From Acinetobacter guerrae (GTDB lineage Bacteria; Pseudomonadota; Gammaproteobacteria; Pseudomonadales; Moraxellaceae), in NCBI RefSeq assembly GCF_009372255.1, contig NZ_LXGN01000010.1:1-44631 (forward strand): a DNA stretch of 44,631 nucleotides, in the 5' to 3' direction. Both the position numbers and the translations under genes were made by a program. Positions 28,182 through 36,391 of the stretch are shown here, piece by piece (positions within the stretch are counted from its first letter, which is position 1; every line of letters begins with the position of its first letter). The notes under the pieces are model-generated. The model saw only the letters and a program-made list of their open reading frames with translations, was not told the origin of the DNA and did not search any database.

Positions 28182-28838
28182 ATGATCACAGAACAATGGA
28201 TTCCTTTAGTCCCTTCAGTGTTGATTGAAGCGGGTGAAGTGGAACAGTTTCTAGTGGAAGCTAAAGATGTGGCTGTCTGGCGCTCTATGCAAGGTCATGT
28301 CCAGATTTGGGAAAATCGCTGTCCACATCGCAGTGTGCGTTTAAGTTTGGGACAGGTACACGGTGAAAGTCTAGTCTGTGCCTATCATGGTTGGCAGTTT
28401 GCCGCTGAAGATGGGCATTGCCAGCGAATACCTGCACAACCTGAGCAGCGCGCACCAAAAAGTTTATGTGCAAGCTCTTATGCTGTCATGGAAAAATCAG
28501 GCATGATTTGGTTTGGCGGAGATTCTACTTCTATTGCTGAACCTTTGCATAAGGATGTGCAGCAGGTGTATGCAGGGTCTGTCACGATTTCGGTTGCTTT
28601 GCCCCAAGTACAGGATTATTTACTTGAACTGGGGATAAGTGAACTAGATATGCACAATGGATTGGTTTGGCAAAATGATGCAGTAGATTCAACACTACGC
28701 ATTTATCTTACACCCACACAGCCTCATGTCGTAACAGTACATGCCATGTTGCTGCAAACAGAACAACCAACGCAACGTCACCCTTTATTAAGTCAGATGC
28801 GACAAAATCTGGAGTTGGAGCAATTCAGCCATGCTTAA
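28182..28838 (+). CDS. Rieske-only oxygenase component (catalytic domain degenerate)
   Basis: The product is 218 residues from the ATG at 28182, which has GAGGA at 28169-28173, 8 bases upstream; earlier in-frame GTG and ATG codons are too close to or within that site. The [2Fe-2S] ligands are Cys47-Pro-His49 and Cys66-x-x-His69 (NRCPHRSVRL and VCAYHGWQF). Beyond residue about 110 the chain is a short remnant of the oxygenase catalytic domain with no Asn/Asp/His/His iron motif. It ends 8 bases inside the next gene, which has the opposite loss, so the two should act as one enzyme. Electrons must come from a reductase not encoded in this window. Confidence 0.88.
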   Translation: MITEQWIPLVPSVLIEAGEVEQFLVEAKDVAVWRSMQGHVQIWENRCPHRSVRLSLGQVHGESLVCAYHGWQFAAEDGHCQRIPAQPEQRAPKSLCASSYAVMEKSGMIWFGGDSTSIAEPLHKDVQQVYAGSVTISVALPQVQDYLLELGISELDMHNGLVWQNDAVDSTLRIYLTPTQPHVVTVHAMLLQTEQPTQRHPLLSQMRQNLELEQFSHA

Positions 28839-29745
28839 TACACAGCATTACCCTCAAATGATTTCACCTAGTTTGATGGGTGAATGGATCGTGATTGCTT
28901 CTGAACAGGAATTTGTTCAGCGCCAACAGATTAAAACATGCCTCGATGGGCAAACTTTGACTCTCCATCGAGATACCATCAATGGTGTACATGTGTATCA
29001 GGTGAATTTCGAATCACTTGATATGAAAGAGTTAAATCTTTCTGTGCAAGCAGCTTATGGTTTTGTTTGGTTATGTATAGGCTCTGAAAAAAAACCATTA
29101 TTTCAATTGCAAGAATATGACGTTGAGGGAGCGCGTCGTGTGCCGTGTGGTGCTTATGGTGTACGCACATCGCCGTTGCGTGGTATCGAAAATTTTCTGG
29201 ATATGGCACATTTTCCTTATGTGCATACTGGCATATTGGGGGCTGAACCAGAAACTACCGTTAAACCTTATAAAGTTGAATGGCGTGAAGACGTCGATGA
29301 AATCTGGGCAACGGAATGTTTTTTTACTCAACCGCTTGCCGCACCGAGTTCGCCTCAGCCGCAGGAAACTGAATATGTTTATCGTGTTGCTTCCCCCTTA
29401 AACGCGATTTTATATAAGGTAAATACTGCGGCTGAGGGAATTATTCCTGCCGATGTAGTGTGTCTGTTTATTCAACCATTAAGTGAAACTCACATTCGGG
29501 CACATTTACTGATGATTCTGGATGATCAGACCAGTAGCATGACCGATATGGTTTTATTTCAACAGAAAATTTTTACGCAGGACAAACCCATTCTGGAAAA
29601 TCACGTACCTTTAAAACTTCCTTTGGAAAAACTGGAAATTCCGACCAAAGCTGATGCACTGGCGACGGCATATCGTAAATGGCTGATCACCAAAAACTGG
29701 TGTTATGGTGTGCATAAAAACACGCAGGAGGAGCAAGTGGTATGA
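28831..29745 (+). CDS. Rieske-less non-heme iron oxygenase subunit, NdmC-like
   Basis: The product is 304 residues. The N-terminal 100 residues keep a Rieske-like fold pattern (LMGEWIVIASEQEF and YGFVWLCIG) but have none of the cluster ligands. The catalytic domain has Asn121-x-x-Asp124-x-x-His127-x4-His132 in GIENFLDMAHFPYVH, with Asp251 in FTQDKPILENH as the likely third iron ligand. An oxygenase lacking a Rieske site is unusual; the best known case is NdmC, the 7-methylxanthine N7-demethylase that works with NdmD and the GST-like NdmE. Overlaps on both sides (8 bases upstream, 4 downstream) tie it to the Rieske-only protein and the GST-like protein. Substrate is inferred as a purine from the cluster. 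Confidence 0.85.
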   Translation: MLNTQHYPQMISPSLMGEWIVIASEQEFVQRQQIKTCLDGQTLTLHRDTINGVHVYQVNFESLDMKELNLSVQAAYGFVWLCIGSEKKPLFQLQEYDVEGARRVPCGAYGVRTSPLRGIENFLDMAHFPYVHTGILGAEPETTVKPYKVEWREDVDEIWATECFFTQPLAAPSSPQPQETEYVYRVASPLNAILYKVNTAAEGIIPADVVCLFIQPLSETHIRAHLLMILDDQTSSMTDMVLFQQKIFTQDKPILENHVPLKLPLEKLEIPTKADALATAYRKWLITKNWCYGVHKNTQEEQVV

Positions 29746-30359
29746 ACCTTAATCCATCACCATTGCCTCTAAATTTTGCCGATGATCCGTTATCGACAGA
29801 TTGCTATAGTGTACGTTTGTTGCTTGAGTTTTTACAGCTTTCTTATCAGTCAGAATATGCAGATATTGAGCAGATAGGTGAGGTATTTGAATCTCCAGTT
29901 TTAATACATTCATCTTTAAGAGTATCGGGGCTGATACCCATTTTCAAAGAATTGGTTGAAGCGACACAAACACAATCTCACTGGATGCCAGCGCATCAAT
30001 TCTCACATATACAAGATTGGTTGGTTTTTAATGAAAAGCTCAAACTGAGTTTAGGACAGTTACGTCAAGCGAGTTTGGCAATGGATCAATTGTTATCTAA
30101 TGAAGAAAAGTTAATCCAACAGGCAACACAACAATTACGCGAATTAGATGATCATTTATGTGAACAAACTATTCGAGGGCAAAATTATTTATTGGGTGAG
30201 CATTTAACGGTTGCTGACCTGATCGTATTTCCTCAAGTTGCACTGGCTTGGGACGCGGGGGTAAGTCTGCTGCCTTTTTTACATATTCGTCGTTGGATCA
30301 ATCGGATTCGTCATCAAGCTAGATTTATTCCGATGGCAGGTTTACTGGCTGTCAATTAA
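29742..30359 (+). CDS. GST-like protein, NdmE-like partner of the oxygenase
   Basis: The product is 205 residues with a thioredoxin-like N-terminal part (CYSVRLLLEFLQLSY, cis-Pro region GLIPIFKEL) and an all-helical GST C-terminal part with the conserved folding motif LLGEHLTVADLIVFPQVAL. A typical catalytic Tyr/Ser at the glutathione site is not evident. Its ATGA start overlaps the oxygenase stop. In caffeine-degrading Pseudomonas, a GST-like protein (NdmE) is a structural part of the N7-demethylase complex, so I expect a subunit role here instead of glutathione transfer. That is inference from gene order. Confidence 0.82.
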   Translation: MNLNPSPLPLNFADDPLSTDCYSVRLLLEFLQLSYQSEYADIEQIGEVFESPVLIHSSLRVSGLIPIFKELVEATQTQSHWMPAHQFSHIQDWLVFNEKLKLSLGQLRQASLAMDQLLSNEEKLIQQATQQLRELDDHLCEQTIRGQNYLLGEHLTVADLIVFPQVALAWDAGVSLLPFLHIRRWINRIRHQARFIPMAGLLAVN

Positions 30360-30417
30360 GTAAGATTAGTCACAAAATATGTTTTTATTTTTATCATTGT
30401 GAATAGTTCTGTCTTCT

Positions 30418-30450
30418 TATAGGTGAGAGATGGTATAAATTTTGCCTATA
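30418..30450. promoter_or_regulatory. Inverted repeat before lysR, candidate autoregulatory site
   Basis: TATAGG (30418-30423) and CCTATA (30445-30450) form a wide dyad around TATAAA (30434-30439), which may be the -10 box. The right half belongs to the 12-mer shared with the BMP promoter region. This fits a LysR protein binding both its own promoter and that of the oxygenase operon. Confidence 0.5.
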
Positions 30451-30481
30451 GACTCAGGTTTGGTAGATTAAGGACAAATTG

Positions 30482-31423
30482 GTGATTCATCCTACAAATA
30501 AATGGGAAGCATTAGATGCACATTTGTTGCAAGTTTTATATGTGCTTTTAACAGAAAAAAGTGTATCCAATGCGGCCAAACGACTGAATCAATCGCAACC
30601 TGCTATTAGTACCGCTTTAAAAAAACTTCGGGAAATTACAGGTGATCAGCTTTTGGTGCGTAGCCGTAATGGTATGACCCCTACCGAACGTGGTTTGTCG
30701 CTCCTCGAACCTGTAAGTCAGGTACTCAGCCAGCTTGAATTAATTGCCACCCAACAAGTGCATTTTGATCCAGCACAATCGCGTCAGGTGTTTAATCTGG
30801 CGGCATCAGATTACTTAAATCCAATTGCGATTGGTGAAATTCTCCGTAGGATCCATGTAGAAGCACCGCATTGCACAGTTATTATGCATTCTATGGGGCA
30901 TAATGTGGATTATGCACACGCCCTCGAAAGTGGTATGTACGATGCCGTGATTGGCAACTGGCCACAGCCTCCCGAATATTTACGACTTGCGCCACTTTTT
31001 GAGGATGAAGTAGTTTGTCTGATGCGCAAATCACACCCACTCGCCAACAGAACTTTGTCGATGGATGATTATCTAAATGCCGATCATATTGCTCCAACAC
31101 CTTATACAGTCGGGCAACGTGGGGTTATCGATTTACATTTATCTAAAGAGCGCCTGAAACGGAACATCGTGGCGTTTATTCCATATTTTGGGATGATTCC
31201 CTATATGCTGCTACAACTTGACGCGATTTTTTCCGCGCCGCGCTCATTTTCTCGCCATTATAGTGCATTATTACCTTTAACCATTTCCGCTGCACCGATC
31301 CAATTTCCTAAAATTTCCTATTATTTGCTCTGGCATGAGCGCCAGCATCGCTCTCCTGAGTTTCGCTGGTTTAGGGAGTTAGTTATTTCAGTACTTAGAA
31401 ACGATAGTCATGTCGTGAATTAA
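30482..31423 (+). CDS. LysR-type regulator of the purine-type cluster
   Basis: The product is 313 residues. N-terminal winged helix-turn-helix: LTEKSVSNAAKRLNQSQPAISTALKKLRE, reported here only as the first part of the block (VSNAAKRLNQSQPAISTA), then LLVRSRNGMTPTERG. The co-inducer domain follows with the usual SBP-like pattern (YDAVIGNWPQPPEYLR, ending in LLWHERQHRSPEFRWFREL). I start it at GTG 30482, 7 bases after AAGGA (30470-30474); the adjacent TTG at 30479 is closer than ideal. Placement between the oxygenase operon and the porin and importer genes indicates control of both. A terminator follows. Confidence 0.9.
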   Translation: MIHPTNKWEALDAHLLQVLYVLLTEKSVSNAAKRLNQSQPAISTALKKLREITGDQLLVRSRNGMTPTERGLSLLEPVSQVLSQLELIATQQVHFDPAQSRQVFNLAASDYLNPIAIGEILRRIHVEAPHCTVIMHSMGHNVDYAHALESGMYDAVIGNWPQPPEYLRLAPLFEDEVVCLMRKSHPLANRTLSMDDYLNADHIAPTPYTVGQRGVIDLHLSKERLKRNIVAFIPYFGMIPYMLLQLDAIFSAPRSFSRHYSALLPLTISAAPIQFPKISYYLLWHERQHRSPEFRWFRELVISVLRNDSHVVN

Positions 31424-31454
31424 ATTAAGCATATTTGAAGAATTAAATTGAATT

Positions 31455-31482
31455 CAGCCTATATTAAGAGGCTGTTTTTTTT
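31455..31482 (+). terminator. Intrinsic terminator after lysR
   Basis: CAGCCT (31455-31460), an 8-base loop and AGGCTG (31469-31474), followed by eight T residues (31475-31482). Confidence 0.88.
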
Positions 31483-31669
31483 ATATGTTTGTTTTATATT
31501 GATAAATTTTTATACTTTAAGAGTTGAATCTGAAATTGCGTAGATAGCTTTATATCAATATTTTTATAATTCTAATTGTAAATTCAGAATAAGGCTGCTG
31601 TTGGTGGGTATTTTGCATTTTGTTTTCTCAAGTAAATTACATATTGTTACTCGATGGGGAAATTCTAAA

Positions 31670-32950
31670 ATGAACAATATTTACCGTAACAAAGCGCTTT
31701 TATTCTGTGGATTAACCAGCTTATGCTCATCTGTATTCGCTATGCCGTTATCTACTTCTGATGCCTGTAAAGCGGCCAACGTGGCTAGCTTTTCTGAAAT
31801 GCTGGCTTGCGGGAATGTCGAGGGCAGTATTCGTCTCAATTCATTTTCACTCAACAATGCTTATTTTTCAGATACCAGTCAGGACACAACGACTGCGGGT
31901 GGTTATTTGACTTATAAGACAGCACGTTTCAATGGTTTTCAAGCTGCTTTGGGAGTAGAAGGACAGCGTCGTTTGGCAGAAGGTGCGCATAATATTTCTG
32001 AATTATCTGAACATACTTTTGGTATTGGTGAAGCTTATTTAAACTGGACGCAAGATAAATTTTCCATCACTGTTGGTAATCAAAAACTAAATTTGCCGTT
32101 CATGGGTGACTATTCTTATTATCGTGTACAGCCTTGGTTATATCAGGGCGTAGATATTAAATATGGTGATTCGGACAATTTCGTACGTGCAACCAAAGTT
32201 AATAAATTTAAAAGCTACGGTGATGATGAATTTAGTAAAAGTAACCGCTTGAACGATGACCCTTTTTCAGGTTATGACCAGAACTTCGATGGTGTAATTA
32301 GTTTGGGTTTAGGTAAGAAAATTGATTTAAATGATAAATATCTCAAAGGTCAACTTTGGGTAGAACAATATCAGGATTTGATTAATCTTTACTATGCAGA
32401 AGCAAATCTTGGCTTCAAGGAAGCAACATGGAAACCAGAAATTAGCTTACAAGGGATCTATGGTGAAGAAACAGGAGATGCTTATTTAGGTAATATTGAC
32501 AGTAAATCAGTAGGGGTGCAACTCAAGCTCAAACCAACTGACACATTGACTTGGAAAATTGCCTATGACCATGTGTTTTATGAAGATAATAGCGCTTGGC
32601 TCAATGGTAGTTTGCCAACGCCATATGCACATAATACCTCCTCTGATCCTTATTTTGCACAGCCATTCTTTACCAGTACTCAGGATTTAGGGCCAGGTAA
32701 CTTTTATACCACAGAGCTTAGCTCTCCTTTTGGAAAAAATATTTTTGCTGGTGCACGTTTGACCTATACCGATATTGACCGCAAATTTAATTCAGATCGT
32801 GACATGTATGAAGTGATGTTCTACGGTTTCTATAACTTCACGGGAGCACTCAAGGGGCTAAGTATTGCTGAATTTGTGGGTGCACAAAAACGTGATGGAG
32901 ACTCTAATGCATTCCTGCAAAACCGTTTAGCACTAAGCTATAACTTCTAA
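31670..32950 (+). CDS. Outer-membrane porin of the purine-type cluster
   Basis: The product is 426 residues from the ATG at 31670, with GGGGA at 31656-31660; the longer in-frame TTG/GTG options upstream would precede the signal peptide. Residues 1-24 form a Sec signal ending in VFA. The mature protein is a series of amphipathic beta strands with many aromatic girdle residues and ends in ALSYNF, the terminal aromatic needed for barrel assembly. I do not see plug or TonB motifs, so it is a passive channel. Family is close to OprD-like or carbohydrate-porin type but not settled. Context suggests uptake of the cluster's substrate across the outer membrane. Confidence 0.8.
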   Translation: MNNIYRNKALLFCGLTSLCSSVFAMPLSTSDACKAANVASFSEMLACGNVEGSIRLNSFSLNNAYFSDTSQDTTTAGGYLTYKTARFNGFQAALGVEGQRRLAEGAHNISELSEHTFGIGEAYLNWTQDKFSITVGNQKLNLPFMGDYSYYRVQPWLYQGVDIKYGDSDNFVRATKVNKFKSYGDDEFSKSNRLNDDPFSGYDQNFDGVISLGLGKKIDLNDKYLKGQLWVEQYQDLINLYYAEANLGFKEATWKPEISLQGIYGEETGDAYLGNIDSKSVGVQLKLKPTDTLTWKIAYDHVFYEDNSAWLNGSLPTPYAHNTSSDPYFAQPFFTSTQDLGPGNFYTTELSSPFGKNIFAGARLTYTDIDRKFNSDRDMYEVMFYGFYNFTGALKGLSIAEFVGAQKRDGDSNAFLQNRLALSYNF

Positions 32951-32971
32951 TCTTCTTCATTTGAAAGTCAA

Positions 32972-33002
32972 CAACACATGCAGATGAAAACTGCATGTGT
33001 TG
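32972..33002 (+). repeat. Perfect 12-base stem-loop between porin and deaminase
   Basis: CAACACATGCAG (32972-32983) and CTGCATGTGTTG (32991-33002) pair without mismatch around ATGAAAA. No T run follows, so it is not a classical terminator. It could stabilise the porin message or attenuate the downstream genes. Confidence 0.6.
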
Positions 33003-33036
33003 AATAAATTGAACACTTTTGATGGGGGAGATCAAC

Positions 33037-33540
33037 ATGACACCATTACAAGCCACTGCACAAGACCTGTTTTTTCTAAGAAAAACCTTTGAACTGGCAG
33101 AACAGACCAAATCGCAAGGCTTACATCCTTTTGCTGCAATTGTGGTGAATGCACAGGGTGAAATTGTTACTCAGGCAGGCAATAACTCATTACCTCCGAC
33201 AGGAGATCCAACTCGCCATGCTGAAACAATTGCCGCAGGGCAGGCTGCACGACTTTTGCCATTGGAACAGTTACGACATTGTACTTTATATACCAATGCC
33301 GAACCGTGTGCGATGTGTTCTGGGGCAATTTATTGGACAGGTATTGGTCGAGTAGTCTATGGCATGAGCGAAACGCAATTACTTGAGATCACAGGAAACC
33401 ATCCAGAAAATCCAACCTTGTCTTTACCTTGCCGTCAGGTATTTGCCAGTGGACAACGAGAAATACAAGTCATTGGGCCATGTTTGAGCGAAGAGGCAGC
33501 ACAAGCGCATCAGGGATTCTGGACAGAATTTAATCAATAA
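33037..33540 (+). CDS. guaD: GuaD-like guanine/nucleobase deaminase
   Basis: The product is 167 residues from the ATG at 33037, with a strong GGGGGAG at 33024-33030. It belongs to the cytidine/deoxycytidylate deaminase fold: zinc and proton-transfer site His-Ala-Glu in TRHAETIAAGQ and zinc cysteines in EPCAMCSGAIYW, with HPFAAIVV before them. The form CAMCSGAIYW and the C-terminal aromatic end match GuaD-type guanine deaminases, which turn guanine into xanthine. tRNA adenosine deaminase TadA is the near alternative but is less likely inside a purine importer cluster. It is followed by the importer ATPase 97 bases downstream. Confidence 0.82.
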   Translation: MTPLQATAQDLFFLRKTFELAEQTKSQGLHPFAAIVVNAQGEIVTQAGNNSLPPTGDPTRHAETIAAGQAARLLPLEQLRHCTLYTNAEPCAMCSGAIYWTGIGRVVYGMSETQLLEITGNHPENPTLSLPCRQVFASGQREIQVIGPCLSEEAAQAHQGFWTEFNQ

Positions 33541-33636
33541 ACAGAAATTTCTAACCTTGTATTGTCTACACCATAACCAAATTGCAGCATGGCATATCCC
33601 TTGCTTCATTCCTATCACCTGAGCTAAAGAGATGAC

Positions 33637-35247
33637 ATGATGGATTTACCTACCGATAATATCTCTGTTGATCCAGATCTGAATGTGACTACCAGTAGAC
33701 CTGCTCATACCTTGCAGCAAAATCGTCTGGAGTTGATCAATATCACGAAACGCTATGGCAGTTTAGTGGCAAATGATCATATTAACTTACAGGTTGCACC
33801 TGGTGAAATCCACGCGGTATTGGGTGAAAACGGTGCAGGTAAAAGCACCCTGATGAAGATTATTTATGGGGCAGTTAAAGCCGATGAAGGGGAAATTGTC
33901 TGGAATGGTCGCTCTGTCAGTATAGAAAGCCCTGCCGCAGCCAGACGTTTGGGCATTGGTATGGTCTATCAGCATTTTTCTTTGTTTGAGACACTAACAG
34001 TTGTAGAAAATATTGCATTGGGACTAGATGAAAAGTTTGATTTAAATGCATTATCCAAGCGCGTCATTGAAGTTTCCGAAAAATATGGATTGCCCATTGA
34101 TCCGAAAAGAACGGTTTACAGTTTATCGGTTGGGGAACGGCAACGTGTCGAAATTGTACGCTGCCTATTACAAAATCCTTCACTGTTAATTTTGGATGAA
34201 CCCACTTCGGTACTCACACCTCAAGCTGTATTAACTCTGTTTGAAACCTTGCGCCGTCTAGCCAGTGAAGGGGTTTCAATCTTATATATTAGCCATAAAC
34301 TTAATGAGATACAGTCACTCTGTGATCGCGCGACCATTTTACGTGGCGGAACTGTGACAGGCACAGCCATTCCTAAACAGGAAAGTACGGCCAGTCTAGC
34401 CAAGATGATGATTGGTCGTGATTTACCTGCTTACGAACATCCAGTTTATGCAGGTGAAAGCACACCTATATTTGAAGTCAAACAGCTCAATGTACAGGCA
34501 CCTGATATTTTTGGAACATCCCTTGAAAATATTCAGCTCAGTGTAAAAACAGGCGAAATTCTAGGTATTGCGGGTATTTCAGGCAATGGTCAGGCTGAAC
34601 TCCTGACGGCTTTGTCTGGTGAAATCACTACATCTAAAGACTTTGTCATGTTAGATGGTCGAGCGATTGGTCATTTAAACGCAGGGCAGCGCCGTGCGCT
34701 TGGTTTTGGCTTCGTACCCGAAGAACGTTTGGGGCGTGGGGCTGTACCAGCCATGAGTTTAACTCAAAATGCGCTGTTAACTGCATTTCGACAGGGCTTT
34801 GTTCGTTATGGATTGGTCAGTTATGAAAAGGCACGTCAGTTTGCCCAAGACTGTATTCAAAAGTTTTCGGTAAAAGCTTCTGGCACCGAAGCTGCTGCTC
34901 GTTCTTTATCGGGAGGGAACTTGCAAAAATTTATCGTAGGCCGTGAAATTTTGCAAAAACCAAAAGTGATGGTCGTAGCGCAACCGACTTGGGGTGTCGA
35001 TGTCGGTGCGGCTGCTTTTATTCGACAAACCCTGATTGATTTGTCGCGTCAGGGCGTTGCCATCATCGTGATTTCTGAAGAACTGGAAGAATTATTTGAG
35101 ATCAGTGATCGAATTGCTGTTCTGGCCGCAGGTCGGCTAAGTCAAGCCCAATCCGTGAGTGAAACCAATGCTGAGGCGATTGGTTTAATGATGTCTGGGT
35201 TGAATCGACAGGCTGAAAGCTCCAGCGTTTTAAACGCATCGGCTTAG
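33637..35247 (+). CDS. ABC importer double ATPase, nucleoside/BMP type
   Basis: The product is 536 residues made of two ABC modules. Module 1: Walker A GENGAGKST, QHFSLFETLTVVENIALGL pattern around the Q-loop, signature LSVGERQRVEI, Walker B LLILDEPTSVL. Module 2: the degenerate Walker A-like GISGNGQAELL, signature LSGGNLQKFIVGRE and VVAQPTWGVDVG. This is the RbsA/NupO layout with an intact first site and a weakened second one. It powers the two permeases that follow. The ATG at 33637 is immediately followed by a second at 33640; either may be used. Confidence 0.93.
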   Translation: MMDLPTDNISVDPDLNVTTSRPAHTLQQNRLELINITKRYGSLVANDHINLQVAPGEIHAVLGENGAGKSTLMKIIYGAVKADEGEIVWNGRSVSIESPAAARRLGIGMVYQHFSLFETLTVVENIALGLDEKFDLNALSKRVIEVSEKYGLPIDPKRTVYSLSVGERQRVEIVRCLLQNPSLLILDEPTSVLTPQAVLTLFETLRRLASEGVSILYISHKLNEIQSLCDRATILRGGTVTGTAIPKQESTASLAKMMIGRDLPAYEHPVYAGESTPIFEVKQLNVQAPDIFGTSLENIQLSVKTGEILGIAGISGNGQAELLTALSGEITTSKDFVMLDGRAIGHLNAGQRRALGFGFVPEERLGRGAVPAMSLTQNALLTAFRQGFVRYGLVSYEKARQFAQDCIQKFSVKASGTEAAARSLSGGNLQKFIVGREILQKPKVMVVAQPTWGVDVGAAAFIRQTLIDLSRQGVAIIVISEELEELFEISDRIAVLAAGRLSQAQSVSETNAEAIGLMMSGLNRQAESSSVLNASA

Positions 35248-35275
35248 ACCTATATCATTTGAACTGGGGTTATAT

Positions 35276-36382
35276 ATGCACTTACTCGAACCACGTGATC
35301 ATCCATCAACTTTAATGAAGTGGCTTTCACCCTTGATTGCTTTGGTGGCGACGTTCTCTATTGGTGGCTTGCTATTCATGGCTTTAGGAAAAAATCCGCT
35401 TGAAGCATTTCAGGTTTTTTTTATCGAGCCATTGTCCAGTTGGTATGGCTGGAGTGAATTGATTATCAAAGCCAGTCCCTTAATTTTAATTGCATTAGGA
35501 TTATCTGTTGGATTTAAAGCACGTATTTTTAATATTGGTGCTGAAGGTCAACTGATTATGGGCGCAATTTTCGGAGGTGGACTTGCCATTGCCTGTCAGG
35601 GAATATCTGGATTTTGGGTATTACCTTCAATGGTGATTGCAGGAGCAATCGGTGGAGCGTTATGGGGTGCAATTCCTGCGCTATTAAAAACTCATTTTAA
35701 TGCACAAGAAACCCTGACTACTTTAATGCTGAATTATGTTGCGACCTTTATTTTACTGTACCTGATTAATGGGCCGTGGAAAGATCCAGCAGGCATGAAT
35801 TTTCCGCAATCTGTCATGTTCGATGACGGAACCTTATTTCCTATTTTGTTTGAGGGTACACGGATCAATGCCGTGATTGTAGTCACCCTATTTGCAGTAT
35901 TGGCATTCTGGTTATTTAGTAAACGCAGTTTTCTGGCGTATAAGCTTGAAGTCGGTGGGCAAGCCCCTGATGCAGCACGTTATGCGGGGTTTTCTGCAAA
36001 GCAGGCCATTTGGTTTAGTTTGATGATTTCAGGTTTTATGGCGGGTATTGCTGGCATTGGAGAGGTCGCTGGCCCTGTTGGACAACTCAATCCAAATATT
36101 TCTCCGGGTTATGGCTATGCCGCGATTATTGTGGCGTATCTTGGGCGTTTAAATCCGATTGGGATTGCCCTGTCAGGCTTTTTAATGGCTTTGCTTTATA
36201 TCGGTGGAGAAACAGCACAGCTCAACTTACAACTCCCTGCGGCGATTACAGGTTTATTTCAGGGAATGTTGTTGTTTTTCTTACTGGCTGCCGATGCTTT
36301 TATCGAAAATCGCTATCGCTTTGGTAAATCTAAAATAATAAAAAAGCCAACATCTTCCATTGCATCGACTGAAATAGCTTAG
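35276..36382 (+). CDS. ABC importer permease 1, nucleoside/BMP type
   Basis: The product is 368 residues with about ten membrane helices. The block FKARIFNIGAEGQLIMGAIFGG is the conserved signature of BMP-type permeases (NupP/YufP), and YAGFSAKQAIWFSLMISGFM resembles the coupling loop. It starts 28 bases after the ATPase with GGGG as ribosome site and ends 9 bases before the second permease. Confidence 0.92.
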   Translation: MHLLEPRDHPSTLMKWLSPLIALVATFSIGGLLFMALGKNPLEAFQVFFIEPLSSWYGWSELIIKASPLILIALGLSVGFKARIFNIGAEGQLIMGAIFGGGLAIACQGISGFWVLPSMVIAGAIGGALWGAIPALLKTHFNAQETLTTLMLNYVATFILLYLINGPWKDPAGMNFPQSVMFDDGTLFPILFEGTRINAVIVVTLFAVLAFWLFSKRSFLAYKLEVGGQAPDAARYAGFSAKQAIWFSLMISGFMAGIAGIGEVAGPVGQLNPNISPGYGYAAIIVAYLGRLNPIGIALSGFLMALLYIGGETAQLNLQLPAAITGLFQGMLLFFLLAADAFIENRYRFGKSKIIKKPTSSIASTEIA

Positions 36383-36391
36383 GAGTTAGAT

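Noticed and set aside
28182..28838. Rieske gene as a simple truncation by sequencing error
   Set aside because: The following gene has the reciprocal loss and its own conserved N-terminal half; a single frameshift cannot produce both.
33037..33540. Deaminase as tRNA adenosine deaminase TadA
   Set aside because: The PCAMCSGAIYW form, the C-terminal aromatic end and the purine-import context fit GuaD better, although TadA shares the fold.
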